Source: Kappaphycus alvarezii
Taxonomy: Eukaryota > Rhodophyta > Florideophyceae > Gigartinales > Solieriaceae
Reading direction: 5' to 3'
Length of the DNA: 64,000 nt
NCBI GenBank assembly: GCA_002205965.3
Contig: NADL03000122.1
Span: 124,001-188,000, forward strand
Shown: one piece after another, positions 1 through 11,880 of the stretch
How the letters are laid out: each line of letters starts with the position of its first letter
How positions within the stretch are numbered: the stretch's first letter is position 1
The notes under the pieces: model-generated
What the model was told of the DNA's origin: nothing
Database searches by the model: none
What the model saw: the letters and a program-made list of their open reading frames with translations, nothing else
Translations under genes and position numbers: made by a program

Positions 1-1131
1 ACACAAGTATACCAATGAGCTTAACAAATCGTCGAAGTTGAGCCGGGCCTCTATGGCGGTACAAATCATCTCATCTGGTTCTACCTCCTTAGCATATTCT
101 TTCACAAGCCACTCACATACCTCACCGAAGTTACGCCCATTCCCGTTAAGAGACCACCCGTTGATAAACTTGGCTTATATTTGTGCTTTGCGTCACCATG
201 AAGATAGGAAGATACTTTCGGCCTTCTCTTCATCGCTCTTCTCACGCATCAAACGTTGACATATGTATAGAAAACTCCTCAACGTCTTCATCTTGCCCCC
301 TGTGAACGTTATACGAGCAGCGTTGAGATCCACGGTTACAGAACAAGAATACCCCCGAATTGTTCCCTAATACTCACAGCTCGAATACCTCGGATGCAAC
401 CCACCCCACAAGAGTACCAAATGATAGGGTTAAATCGTCGAGAATAGAGATACTCAGAACCAATTACCCCAATAAGGAGGTGTTGCAAGCGAAAAAAGTG
501 GTACCGTTGTATAGTTGAACGAACAAAAAGGATTGGATAAGGAAGACAGTTAAGAGGGCTACAAGCGAGTATAGAGAGGCAGGGTCTACCACTAATGCTC
601 GGTGAACAGCGTAGGAAAAAGGTTCTTAAGTATGGAGTTGACTCTAAACTTCCTTCTACTTGGGACTTGACTTGAATTTGTCTGCAAACTTGCTTGACCT
701 CCACAACAGGAAGCAGTTTACTCGGCTTATATTGACTTTTGGCTACCTCCAAAATCTCAAACAAACGTACTAATAACCATGAAATACATTCATGAGAATC
801 CTGTGAACCAGAGAGACTATTAGAAGATATTTCCTCCAGTTAAATACTTAGGTGCCATACCCATGCCAGCCACCCATCTGCCAGGGGGGGTAATTAATGT
901 GGCCATTATATAGACCTTTCAGAGTCACTCTTAGTATCACCCAGAACCAGGAACTGTACTGACATATATTTTGACAGTGTGTCCTAAAGTAAAAAATTAA
1001 CCGACGAATTTGCCACAATCATTATTAAAAATATCTTGCAATTCAGAAAATGTAAAATATCTTCCAAATTCCGAATGTATCCAAATTTGGTCCTCTTCTA
1101 GATTTTTTTTCGTGTGCGAATTTTGCGTACA
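1..1131 (-). mobile_element. Ty3/gypsy LTR retrotransposon, 5-prime end (copy 1, cut by window)
   Basis: Read on the minus strand, 1131-422 is an LTR of about 710 bp. It starts TGTACGCA, ends CCCTATCA and has a TATATAA box near 906-912. A primer-binding-like sequence starting TTTGGTACTC follows, and the start of gag lies below 422. The rest of the element is outside the window. This is a broken fossil, the duplicate of 25,147-26,286, and it predates the duplication. Confidence 0.8.
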
Positions 1132-1880
1132 TCAGGTTAATCGGCTTTTTAGGTGTTTACTGGATTGTTTGGGTTAAATTGAGTTTACTCGAATGGGTCG
1201 TTATTCTTAATTTTCCTGCTAAGAGCAATCGCAGACTAGGACTACTGTAAATAGGGTAACCAATGGAATGTTTGGGTTAGTTCACTGTGAGCGGAACGTA
1301 GTGTGAAATTTCCATTAGTCTGTGTACGGTTACGCCGGAGAAATTGCTACTCTGAAAATGTGCTTGCTACGGAATCGCGACTAAAATGTTGCTGCAGGCC
1401 CTGTTCGCAGGCATACGATGTTCGAAGCAACAATTAACGCAGAATGCCGCCTTAGAAGTGTAAATATGAACGGAAGATGGATCAAACTTTAAATTGTGAA
1501 GCTCAGAATGCAATAGAAGACCGGAGAAATTCACCAGGACCGGCGTTCGACATCGCAGGAACAGAAAAGACGGCGTAAGGGAAGCGCGATAGATCGGGAT
1601 ATCGTGTAGATTATAAGAAAATCGCGGCCGGGCACTTCCTCCAGGTATAGGTCACCCGAGTAGGAAAGTAGACCAGAGAAGAGGGGAAAACTTCGTTTAA
1701 AAAAACCCATATGCGGACGCAGGGACTGAAATCACGCTACGTAGGGTATGAAATACCATCCGATAATATGCTGGATCGTTGTATCAACATATTACCTAGT
1801 TTAAAAGCTGCAGGAAATGGGTTTGAGCCGCCTCGAGACACGCAGACTGACTTTAAAGATTGAATACCTTCCTGGTATCG
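1132..1880 (-). mobile_element. Family B LINE fragment, decayed
   Basis: On the minus strand a stretch reads SGDLYLEEVPGP and then a block resembling the linker between reverse transcriptase and endonuclease in the long B element at 57.9-57.7 kb (SGDLHLEELPRA there). It is heavily decayed, with no long reading frame. It lies between the gypsy LTR and a family C fragment, so it was probably an insertion target or neighbour. Copy 2 has it at about 26,287-27,030. No ends or target duplication are visible. Confidence 0.6.
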
Positions 1881-1889
1881 ACTGACAGA

Positions 1890-3480
1890 AACCCCAAATC
1901 TTACAAATTTCCGGTTTCATTTATCATTCGTCGGCCTGCATGCATTATAGCTTTGTCCCTATCCTTTCTGGTAAGCTCGACCTGGATTATTTTCAAGTAG
2001 ATCGCCGCCCCTATAGAAAGTTTTGACATAATAAAGCTACTCACCAGCTCGCTCAACTTCTCCCCAACGGCGATGGAGAGAGCGTCATTTCTGCTTCGGC
2101 TGGTGGGGCGAGTGGTGGTCTGGCAATCCACTGGGCAATAGTACCTGGATCTTTTGCAGCCACTAAGATGTCGAAAAGTTCAGTCAGTGAATACAGATTT
2201 TCTCTACGAGAGGAACAGGACAGAGCGCGCAGCAACTCGTCAAGGTAGGAAGGCGTAGGCAAGAACCACTGGGAGCGGAGCCGGTTTTTATCGAGCGAAC
2301 TGCTCGAAAGGTCTCTACTTTGGTAATTTTAGGAAACGTAAAGATGGAAGCTTGCGGGACAAACTTGGCGTCGTGGCTACTGGAATTTTCTGAGGGTTTT
2401 GAGTAATTTATGGATACCCTTCGCACGCTTCTGTGCAACATTGTACAAACCATAAAGGTTTACCACCACGGTTTTTTGGTTCGAAGTGCGTCGGATAGAG
2501 TTTGTGTTGCCGGAAGGACTCTGATTGAGATTAGCGCTTGCGCCGTCATACCGTGGAAAAAAGGGGTGTATCTTTATTGAGATGTATGGAGTGACTAGAA
2601 CCCATTTTGAGTTGCAAATCTGCGTGTCATAATAAATACATGTACCGATTTTCGAAGCAATGGAGAACCGTAACATCTTCTTTGGCAAGACTCAAAGCCC
2701 GTCTAATATTTGGCCTGCTTTTGCTCTGATCGTGTCAGACTTTTCGCGGCCCTCTACGTGTACTGTTAAAGAGTTCCCTCCAGGGTATCGTATTGCTCCA
2801 TGTTCAAAAGTCTTATTGGTTCCCTGAATATATCTGCGTTGGTTTGAGCGCTTGCTTCTACGTTTTCATTCGAGACTTTGCGACCATATGGGTTATAAAG
2901 CATGAAGGAGGAGAGAGGAAAGACTTTGCTTGCGAGACATGATGGCGAGCATCCAAGGCGCCATCATGTCCCGCGTCACAGGCATGCACCGCTCTTTGCA
3001 GAGTTTTAGAGAAAAAAGTCTGCGCCAAACGAAGACCAGTAAGGATATGGCGGATCACCGGTAATGTTTGCGTGGGGTTTCCTACGGGGGTTTGTATTTC
3101 TGATGTAGATCTTGAGGCACGGTATCGTCTAGAGTAAGGACATAGTAGGTGTGGGGCTTTTCACAGCTTCCCGCAACTGTGTATCGTGCAAAGTAACGAG
3201 CTTGCTCGGCATCGTAATCATCGTACATTTTGGGCACTTGGAATGTGAAAATTTGAAGACGCTGTTTGTTATTTGACCAACTAACTTTAGGTGTACTTAT
3301 AGAGTCGTGGAATCTGCGGTATCAATATCCCGACTCGGCGAGATCCTTCTGGAGCCGGTTTTGACCATGCATCCTCTGTTGCTGGAGCTTAGACCTTGTG
3401 CAGTGTACGCTTCGAAGATGAGCCAACAGGTGGTCGGGCTTTCCCTGTGGGAATAGCGTGTGAAAATTGACCAAATATTT
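1890..3480 (-). mobile_element. Family C LINE, N-terminal half (truncated)
   Basis: Minus-strand frames give the N-terminal part of a family C protein. A finger-like segment containing LLAHLRSVH lies near 3,400-3,460. A Cys pair (CPKC) follows near 3,240, then a region matching the pre-RT helix of the 28.9-33.2 kb element. The RT finger region is at 2,260-1,905 (LYSLTELFDIL, IAVGEKLSELV, AGRRMINETGN). It stops before the catalytic RT motifs. Frames are broken several times and stops are present, so it is non-functional. The matching copy is at about 27,050-28,640. Confidence 0.7.
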
Positions 3481-4335
3481 TAATCTTTTTCCCAGTATCC
3501 TACAGTGATGCTGAACTGTGGAGCAATATTTTTATTGAGGCCCACAATCTATATTTATTGGGAATCATCAAGGAATATTTTATCTACTTTACACTGGTAT
3601 TGTTTTATTCTGAATGCAGTGTGAAATATTTTTATGTCGTACAGTTGGGTTTTATGTTATAGAGGCTATTATTGTATATTTATGCTGCCAAAAATTATTA
3701 TCTGGATGATTGCTTACCTGGAAAATACTGCAATAATTATTGATGAGCCTGAATCATGTCTACCAAAATTATTGCATGGTTTACCTGATTTTTGTAGCAG
3801 GTTCACTCTGGTGGAGAGCATAAGTAAGTCCTAGGTTGTTAGAAATATTTTTTACATCCTTGAGCTTTCGAAATATCCCCCTCGATCAGCTATCATTAAA
3901 TTTGGTTTTCTATTCATTATTCATTCTAAATCCAATTGCAGCATTTATTTATTTATTCAAGTTTGAAATATTTATTTTTTGGATCTATCTATCCCAATTA
4001 TTTTGCATAGCGGGTACTACTGTCGACAGGGTAGCAGCCCTGTCGAGGTGGGGCCTGCTATTGCGCGAGATGGTATTCATTTCCCATCATTTCGATCTGG
4101 GAGCAATGGAACAAAGGGACTGTATAGGGGTAAATCTTGGGGTTGGGCAGAACATTCTGTACCGTGACGTGCTCTAGCGGCGGCACGGTTTTATTATTTG
4201 GTGTCGAAACCATGCTTTCGGAGGGAAATAGGTGGTGCGTTTATTTTGGGAGCTAAGAAACCTAAGAATCAGGGGAGTTTGTAAGGGAGTCGTTGTGTAA
4301 CAAAGCTGACGTCTTCACTCTATCTAAAAAGGTGT
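3480..4335. other. AT-rich stretch without a recognisable gene
   Basis: These 850 bases are far richer in A and T than the surroundings, with many runs such as AATATTTTTA and AAAATTATTA. The apparent frames are low complexity and have no domain. The composition could be an old LTR, a MITE cluster or intergenic host DNA. In copy 2 it is split by the element at 28,947-33,196, so its empty target sequence can be read here at about 3,763-3,775. Confidence 0.5.
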
Positions 4336-4690
4336 GGGGAGACCAGACAACAAACAGGCTACGTTGGAGGAAACCACAAGTGTGGCGTGCCGTTTTAAAA
4401 GAATTGAGCTTGCCCTAGAGAAATGCTCCATGGGTCTATTCGCGACAGCTCTTGTCAGCCCCGTGACAACCGAAAAAGCTCCCGAATGCTATCCTCCCAG
4501 AATAAAGATTGGAATAGGGAGTGCAATAGACTCGGAGACGATTTTGTATTCCCCTGTGCTCCTGAACCAGTGAACCCTACGACAGAACGGAAAATGTTTA
4601 CAAGTTCCAAGGCACGAAAGTGTGCGAAGATTATTCAGAGATCGACTAAGCAGGCAGGTGGCGGGTGGCTGTATCACCCTGCTATTCAAA
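4335..4690 (-). mobile_element. Family C LINE, C-terminal fragment
   Basis: The minus strand reads PIPIFILGG, an altered form of the VPISTLGGWHP motif that ends the RLE domain in family C. The tail SSNVACLLSGLP follows, matching SNAACLLAGLP in the intact relative. Upstream sequence (4,690-4,590) is a decayed part of the same domain. Only the last 110 or so codons remain. The duplicate is at about 33,770-34,130. Confidence 0.65.
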
Positions 4691-5092
4691 GTAGAAGAGA
4701 TATCAATACTTTATCGCGACCTCCACCAGGGGTAGGCTCCTGCCAGTGCCAATCTCAACTCTGGAGGGTGCGCCCGGATGCATGTGAAGTGCTAAATGAC
4801 GTGGCAAGGAACGTGGCCGTGAGGGCATTGGAGACGTACGGAAAGGCTCGGGGGGGTTGATGCAAAGGCACGCTGCAGCAGCTGTCATGTCCAATGCGGC
4901 CTGCTTGATGGCTAGCCTGAATGTAGCCTTTTAGGGAGCGTAGTTCCCCCATTACTGTGTCGGCATACTTTTTTGAGTCGATCTGGAAAACTATGGGATA
5001 GATGAGATATATCTTCCAAAAGTATAACACCCAAGATCGGATATATCTTGCAAAAGTAAGTCACCCAAACCTTTTCCAAACCTCTCCACCAG
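4680..5092 (+). mobile_element. Family C LINE 3-prime end, plus strand
   Basis: The plus strand carries the last RLE residues (ARNVAVRALETYGKARG, then MSNAACLMASLNVAF and a stop at about 4,934). A 3-prime UTR common to many short copies in this window follows: GAGTCGAT, CTGGAAAACTATGGGATAGA, ATATCTTCCAAAAGTA, AACACCCAA. In this copy the last 40 bases are repeated once. It abuts the opposite-strand C fragment tail to tail. The duplicate is at about 34,130-34,520. Confidence 0.7.
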
Positions 5093-7324
5093 CTAATGGG
5101 GGGGAGAACTTGGGGTTCTTTACTGATTAGGTATGCAGGATGGCTATTTTCCGAAGACTAGGGGGGACAGGTCTGTGTAATGGAGAGTCTGAAAATGAGG
5201 CGGAGCCATTGAGGTACTACTTCACAGGGCGTGTGAGGCTAGCCGTAAGGCATGCTGCGTTGGATGAAACCGTCGCCGCAGCGTGTCTTTGTATAAGGAC
5301 AGATCGCACCCGTTCGAAGGTCTCCATCGCTCGTATGGCGACGTGCCTAGCCTCGCCTGTGAGCACCACGAATGCGTCCGGGTGTCACCCGCCAAGAGTG
5401 GATATCGGCACCGGGATCAGTCGGGACCTGGTATGCGTGGTGATGAAGTCTTGATACCTCCTGAACTTTGACGCTTTCGCCGCGTTCAGAGATGTGAAGG
5501 GGTTGAAGCAACGGGCTCGTGTGTTGGAGGGAGCAAGTGGATTGACGAATGTAGTGTCGAAAACATCTGTCCTTCCGGTGCTTCCTATGGCCTTGATGTC
5601 TGGCCTCGTGCGGTGTTGGCCATTGGGACGGGGCTCCATGGCCGGTGTCGTGCAGCCTTTGCGAAGTCCGACGAGAGGACTGTAACCTGCCGGTCGTGAC
5701 GCTCGATTCGCTCTCGGCCGCGCAAGCAGTGCATGAGGTGGTTGCCGAAGATGTCCAGGGTTTCCGGGCAGCTGCTCCTGGGGCATGGACTGCTGTGGGC
5801 GAAGAACGATGCCTGGCTATAATATTGGAGCCAGATGGAGAAAGCTTTGGGGGCAATATGTGTCTTAAGGCCCGGCATGGTGCACAGTATATCCATTGTT
5901 TAGCACCGGGGAAGCCCATCGACGAGCGAAAAGCTTGTCTCCTGCCGTCGCCCGGGGGTATGAACTCTTGAGCCGCTTCGTGAATTGCATCCGTCAGCTT
6001 CTTTTGCGAGAGTGGGTTGTTAGAGCAAAGGCGGTGAAAGGAACTATCTTCGACGGCGGACATGAGGCAGACCACATCCTATAGGCGTCGGCTGCATCTT
6101 TGTATGTGCTCAGCGGTGGTACCGAAGCCGGTAAGACGGAGTGACCGAGAGTATCAGCAGCGGCCCAAGAAGCGAGGAAAGCGGCGGCGGAAATGTCGTG
6201 CGCCGACGTGAGGGCTATCCCCAGCGATGGTTTCTTGGGGTTTTAGCGGTTTCACTGGGAGCTGGAGTTCTTGAAAGGCTCACGGTCGAGGATGCCTCCG
6301 GCCAGAGTTTGGACGTATTTCTCGATCATCTCGTCGAAGCACTTGGCGCCTTTCCCTGTACTAGAATGGAAACGACGCGTGACAAGTAGCTGACCTTGCA
6401 GACGCCAGAGCAATTTCGGAGGTGTTGACGGGACACTTGTGTGTCATCGAGATCGACAATTGTTGCCAGGGAGTGCTTGAGGGACTCGACGTGTTCTAGA
6501 AGTCCCGTTGCATGAATGCCGTCGAACCTATGGGGGCGTTTAGAATGCGATTCCCTTCGCTATACACTTTCTTTAGTCCAGCTCAGTAACGCTCTTGGAC
6601 GAACGGCGGTGGTGCAGTAGGCCACCAAATCTTGCACTTTTGTCATGGACAGATGGAGGCCGCGGTCTATAGCATGTGACGACAAGAGGACTTCTACTGC
6701 TTTCAGTAGCTGCTTGTGGGTTCCTATGGTATATCCGTCGTCATGATACCATAGCTGTAAGAAGCTGCCCTACCTCTCTGATGCCATCCTCGTTAGAGGA
6801 CAGCAAATCCTGTGTTCTCAAGATGAGAGGATGCAGGACTAGGTCGAAAAGCAGCCCACCCAGGTTGTCGCCCTGTCGGGTTCCAACCACGCTCCACATG
6901 GATTTAAAGCCTACCCATAGATATGCTGGCTCTTCAGCATAGCAATACCGCACCCATGGTAGAAGCTCGGGGAACAGATCTTTCACAGATTGGAGGAACG
7001 AGGATCGGCTGCAGAGGTTGAACGCATTCTTGAGGTCGACAGAGAGCAACACATAGTCTGCCCTCTTTCCGAATGCTTGTACCATTCTTCGCGTAGTTTG
7101 CACCACGGTTTCAGTCCCGGCTCTTGTCGCTAACCCAACTTGAAGAGGTTGAAAGTATAGTGCAGCTTTCTTGGACACTCTTCGCTGTAGACAGCTTCCA
7201 ACGAGCCAACACAGCGTCTCTCCGACCGCAATCGGCCTTGGGGACCCGTCCTCTTTTGCCAGTGGCGTGAGTGCGGCTCTCGTGATCCACGGAGCAAGTG
7301 CAACGGGAGCTCGTCCCTAAATCC

Positions 7325-7409
7325 CCTGCTAAGCGATTGGACTTATTACAGTACAGTACTGTATGCCAATCGTCAGGACTTCGATCCCATACGTCGGTAC
7401 AGTACTGTA
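7325..7409. promoter_or_regulatory. GTAC-palindrome segment of the family C 5-prime UTR
   Basis: The segment begins CTAAGCGATTGGACTTA and contains overlapping palindromes of the type AGTACAGTACTGT. The same segment lies upstream of the start codon in the full C element (about 32,585-32,705) and in copy 2 (36,783-36,860). Conservation in non-coding position suggests a promoter or UTR structure, but that is inference. Confidence 0.45.
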
Positions 7410-7415
7410 CTTCAG

Positions 7416-8341
7416 TCCCCGGCGAAAGGCTCCAGTCTGCGATCACAACTGAACTCATGCTATCGAAGTCCGATAGCTTGTTCTCGTCCGCGGCAGCCCA
7501 CGACCGAGCACGGCTCCTCTCCGTGCGCACATCCTCCGCATCGTCTGTTTTTCTCTTCGCTTCCTCACCCCCACCGCGGTACGTACATGTCCTCTTCCGC
7601 CTGGAAAGTCGCTCTGGCTCTACGTCTCGGCATCGCGCTATTCCCTGGATCTACTCGCTGTCCGGTCTGCTCCCCGACGCTCGGCTGACATCGCACCCGT
7701 CTTAGATCCAAGTGGTCAACACGCGTTGACCTGCAAATACGAAGACGGAATGACTCGTCGTCATCACATCCTACGCAACGTTCTTGCCCGCTACTGCAAG
7801 GAAGTTGGGATCGTCGCCCCCATCGAACATCCGCTCCTCCACCAGTATCCCAACTCATCTGGGCATTCGGAGTCCCCCGTGCTACGAATGGACATTTACA
7901 TACCCGCTGCATACGGGCTTTACAGTACCGATATCGCCGTCGACGTTACTGTTGCCCACCCCTCCGCAAGCCGCCACATTTCGCCAAGTACGGTTACTGC
8001 CGGCGCCGCCGCGACACTCGCAGAGCGCGAGAAACATCGTCATTACGGCACTTACTGCAACCGAAACGATATCCTCCTCTCCCCACGTCGGGATTGATAT
8101 TTATGGCGCCTTGGGCGACGACAGCAAGGATTTTTTCCGCCGCCTTGCTTCCTCCGCTGCTTCCCGTCGCGGTTCCTCCCCTCAACAGGAGCTCCGCGAC
8201 TTCGTTACCCGTTTTCATTTAGTCTCCAAATAATGCAGGCGCGACAAGTTTCTACCCGCCGCCCGCATCCGTAGTTAATTTATGAATATCCTCCGCACGC
8301 CTCTGTGCAACATTGTACGACAAATAAAGATCTACCACCCC
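7416..8341 (+). mobile_element. Family A LINE, 5-prime truncated (copy 1)
   Basis: This 926-bp insert is flanked by the 7-bp direct repeat ACTTCAG (7,409-7,415 and 8,342-8,348). It holds the C-terminal third of a family A protein: the Cys/His knuckle, the R-H pair and the RLE residues (DIYIPAAYGL, DIAVDVTVAHP, then K-H-R-H-Y). A 3-prime UTR follows, ending AAATAAAGATCTACCACC without a poly(A) tail. The frame is interrupted, partly by one-base changes near 7,550-7,680. Its 5-prime breakpoint (TCCCCGGCG) is the same as in four of the five units of the tandem array in copy 2. Confidence 0.88.
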
Positions 8342-8655
8342 ACTTCAGACCTCCTCATGTGGTACTGTAATTGTCCATAGGGCTCGACTCTTAGAGGCCA
8401 GGTGGTGTTGGTCAGCAACTAGCAATGCAAAACCAAAACAAAAGAAAAGTTTGACAATTGTTGAAAATTTGAGATCTCCACCAAATCTCGAATGTTGGCG
8501 GGGTTAGGGTGAGCTCGCTTCATGTTGTGGGGTGGGTGGGTGACTTGGGAGCGAGTTAGGGACGATCAGGATGAAAGAATCGTTACCAGCGATGACAGGG
8601 GGGTTGGAAGGCGGTGCATGGAGTGGATTTGCTGAGAAGTACACTGGTACTTGAA

Positions 8656-9537
8656 GATCGGTCGAGAACATCTTAAAAGAATAAAACACCCAAACGTTTT
8701 CCCTAGAAGATCGCTGCAGTACCCCCTTCTCGATAAGAACTGGTGCAGTGCACGCAAGAACTTAAGCGCCTCTGTCAGTCGTGAACAGGTGTCGCGTGTT
8801 ATCGTGGATGGTGCTGCAGATTTCCACAGCAGTCTCGGTGAGACCCAGGGGATAAGCCGTATCATAATGTATTGTGCAGATGCCGTTATTCGCACAAGAA
8901 TTTATCAGCCCATAAGCTGCATTTGTGGTTCTCAGTGGCTATGGCAATTACAATATGTTGTGTACCCCACTGCACGTGGCTGGCTGACGTTCATCATCCA
9001 GTTTTTAACTGAACACGGTAACGATTGAGGGAAAGGTTTGGGTGGTTTTACTCATGGAAGATGTAACGATTGAGTAAAGAAAATTCAACATTACAGAAAC
9101 ACCAGCGGGACGGTCAAACTTTACGGTGTTAATATTAAGGGTCCAGTGCAGGAACCGACAGTACAGAACTGTACAGTACAGAACTGTACAGTACTGCACT
9201 GTCTCTCTGGTGTTCCTTAAATTAGGTTACTTTTGAGTTATGGCCTTCAAAAAAAGTTCCTTGCGTGGCGAATAATAAGAATAATAATGAAAAATATAAA
9301 AATGTGTTGTTCCTCTGGAGAATAAAAAGAAAATCCGAGATAATGATCAACCAGCGCAAATTCTGCGCGGTTGAACTCCAATAGGTCAAGCCGGGGCCGT
9401 ACGGCCCCCTCGCAATGCATTTTAGTAATAAAAGGACACCATTCTCTCATGATTGCCACGTGGAACGAAGGTAAATTACAAGATGAAATGCTGCACATGT
9501 GGCAATCGGGGGAAATTTTTGGGTAATTTATTATTTG
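8656..9537. other. Unassigned DNA with short C 3-prime-end scraps
   Basis: Two short pieces resemble the terminal motif of family C: CTTAAAAGAATAAAACACCC near 8,670-8,695 (plus) and its reverse complement near 9,030-9,060. At about 9,145-9,205 the motif AGTACAGAACTGTAC is tandemly repeated. The rest shows no recognisable domain on either strand. The same block lies in copy 2 at about 43,256-44,746, there carrying an A insert. Confidence 0.4.
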
Positions 9538-9674
9538 ACAACCGACCATATTTTTCAAATATTAAATCACCCACATTTTCCCCGTTATTTGAAAAGGGGA
9601 AATTTGGGGTTATTATTATTTGAAAAGGGGACTATTTTGGGTTATTTTAATCTTGGGAAGATGTGGTCGGTTGT
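9538..9674. repeat. Foldback/MITE-like element
   Basis: The ends are imperfect inverted repeats of about 35 bp, starting ACAACCGACCA and finishing TGGTCGGTTGT. The interior is AT-rich and itself partly palindromic (TATTTGAAAAGGGG occurs twice). There is no coding capacity and no clear target duplication. A non-autonomous DNA transposon is plausible; a simple secondary-structure element is the alternative. The duplicate is at 44,747-44,885. Confidence 0.5.
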
Positions 9675-9734
9675 ATACAACCGTGACCACAAGATCCACA
9701 CCGCTTGTGCGTTGTGCGGGATAAATCGTCACTG

Positions 9735-9850
9735 ATGGGTAACACTAAATACTAATCCTTACAGGGCCGGGTCAATGCCAGCGAGCAGGTATGCCGCTTT
9801 AGACATGACGGCCGCAGCCGTTATTTGGAAAGTTGTCATTTCCTGTGGCA
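9735..9850 (-). mobile_element. Family C LINE, last codons only
   Basis: The minus strand reads ITAAAVMSKAAYLLAGIDPAL and stops. This is the C-terminal tail of family C (AAAAVMSNAACLMAGL in relatives). Only about 25 codons are recognisable. The duplicate is at about 44,945-45,060. Confidence 0.5.
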
Positions 9851-10588
9851 ATGATGGTACAGGGACACTCATACTAGGCTTGTACCAGCGCCTCGGCTTT
9901 TCTAACTCTTTGCCCCTTACTGACCTCCCCAAGTTCTGTTTTCACTCATGTCGACGCCCGCGCTGCACTTGACGCGGGCTCTGGACCGATGTCCGTTTGC
10001 TTGTCTTTACGACTGCACAACTATGGCTCCAGATCTCTCGCTGCACCGTTGTTTTCGATGCCTATTTCGAGTGGATTGTCGTCCCGCGCCCTCAGTGCGA
10101 GTGGGACGACCTGGGAAATGAGTGTAAGGACGGCTCTTTCACTCGAACAGGGTCTACAAAGTGCGCTATGCCCCATCGTTTTTCAACCAACTGTCCTTTT
10201 TACATTCCTCAAAGGTACGTGATCTGCGCAGCCATGTGAGTCTGTCACCAAGTTCGTTTGTCCGGAGTTTTCTTTGTGGCGGGTGCCGTCGTCTATTAGC
10301 GGATCAGTGTTACACTAGGAGTTTTTCAAGCTGTAATTATCTCATATTTAGATGGTGGGATTTTCTTCTGATCCACCCTTTTTGTTGGAGTGGGTGCATG
10401 GTTCAGCCGTCGCCTGGAGACGTCTTTTAGTCTAGTCTAGCCCACCTCCTGCATGGTGCAGGTTTGTGACACATTAAAAGATCTCCCTTACCAACTGGAA
10501 TCGCCGAGCTTAGAAGATATTCGTCTACACTTGTTTACTTTCCGCATCGATCAGCTAGTGCACACTCTAGAGAAAGAATATACAAATA
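9851..10588. other. No recognised gene; weak plus-strand frames
   Basis: A plus-strand frame at 9,997-10,239 (80 aa) has clustered cysteines (CEWDDLGNECKDG, CAMPHRF, CPFYIP) but no family I recognise. The frame is shifted by a one-base change in copy 2 (45,208 onward), so its reality is doubtful. CTAG-rich sequence lies at 10,425-10,445. The frame starting at 10,453 is mostly the antisense of the GATA-gene tail. Confidence 0.3.
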
Positions 10589-11796
10589 TCATCTTCTCTG
10601 TAAACAATAATTATAATCAACCAAAGACGGGCAGCGTCCAAAACGGTACACCTGCATCAAATGATTCAACCTCAATAAATGTAGCAAAGAAACTGCTCCA
10701 ACTGCACTGAAAGTCAAGCGGTGTCCCAATCTCAAATGAACTACATTAATCTTGTGCAACTGGCCCACACGATACAACTCAACCACTTCATTATCCACCG
10801 CAACCCAGACAAAATCCCCCCACACCGTCTGTCCTGATATTCCAACAAAAATTGATCCTCCGTCCCGAAACCCCCCTGCAGCATTTAAGTCAGTTCCCTG
10901 TTTAAACTCTCTCTCATCACCAGCAGAATTCGTCTCACATTCCGGCCCCTTTGCTCTGATTCTCACCTTAATAAAGAGACCCTCTAGCACCCCCCCTTAG
11001 TGTTCTTCTCAATCACCTTCTTTACACCCAACTCGCTAATGAACCCACCTTGCACATTACCGCCCTTACCTCCTTTGTTCCCTTCCCCGCCCTCCCCCTG
11101 ACTCCCCACATTCTCTTTCTCCCCGATCACCCCTACTGAACCCTCCTCATCCCCTCAATCCTCGCCACCACCGGTCTTGTCAAATCCGTGGCCTCCTTCG
11201 TTGCTTTTTTCGCTCAAACCCACATGACTGACCTTGATCCTATCCTCCCCTCAACAACTGTCACCCCCCCGTCCCCGTTTGATACAACGGCAACCGAAGC
11301 CGTGTATACAGCCCCCCACACTTGTTGCAAAGCGTATGATACCCATCCGGTCCGGGGCGCAGCCTCCCACACCCAGTCGCACGGCATTTCAAACACACGT
11401 CCACCTCGTCATCTTCACGCTTTTCACTCGCTGTGAAAGTCAATGACGATCCTCTGGGCGTCCAAGCGTCGTCTCGCCTTTGCCCATCCTCAGTTTGCGC
11501 TGCAGGGGGTGGTGGTAGAGCCAGAAGCGACAAAGCAGCAGGGAACTGGCGCTCGAGAAAGCTACTCCGATTGCAAGGGCGACTGCCAAGCCCGATATCC
11601 TTCATTGTAGGGCTGGGGCGAGCTCGGCGTTGCTCGAACGGGAGCACATGGCCTGTACGGGGGATGAGACGGGAGAGTTGAGAAGAAGGGAGGTAGTACA
11701 GGATTGGCAAAGGGTGGTGGAGGTGGGGTTTTCGAAGAGTTGCGCTTGATGATGGGGTTTTTCACACGCGGGGCAATGAGTGGTGCAAGAAGACAT
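10589..11796 (-). pseudogene. GATA-type zinc-finger gene (copy 1)
   Basis: The minus strand encodes a likely DNA-binding protein of about 400 residues. It starts MSSCTTHCPAC at 11,796. An N-terminal zinc ribbon follows as C-X2-C-X18-C-X2-C (residues 8-33). A second finger of the same spacing has a GATA signature (RPGPDGYHTLCNKCGGLY) at about 11,405-11,290. The C-terminal part (about 10,990-10,589) includes SIFVGISGQTV and FVWVAVDNEVVELY. A TATA box lies about 90 bp upstream. The frame changes near 11,670 and again between 10,990 and 11,260. Both places differ from copy 2 by one or two bases, mostly in C runs, so base-calling error is as likely as decay. The GATA assignment is firm; the target and role are unknown. 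Confidence 0.68.
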
Positions 11797-11880
11797 CGTC
11801 GGTTGAAAGTAGAGAGGTGTTTGGAGTGAATGGGGAGGGGTGGGGAAGTTTGCTATTGGAAGGATATGGCGTTTGGATGG

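Larger units (their letters stand above)
5095..8655 (-). mobile_element. Family C LINE, internally deleted, carrying an A insert (copy 1)
   Basis: The minus strand carries RT and RLE coding sequence. RT lies at about 7,310-6,700, with motif A VDLKNAFNLCSR, motif B RQGDNLGG (the usual GDP is GDN here) and motif C YHDDGY at about 6,735. The Cys/His knuckle (CPRSSCPETLDIFGNH) and RLE (PDIKAIG, DTTFVNPLAP, VPISTLGG) lie at 5,900-5,300. Several frameshifts interrupt it. The N-terminal zinc-finger part is missing: RT is joined near 7,320 straight to a 5-prime UTR resembling that of the 28.9-33.2 kb element. That UTR is split by the A insert at 7,416-8,341. The end near 8,655 is estimated. Confidence 0.75.
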
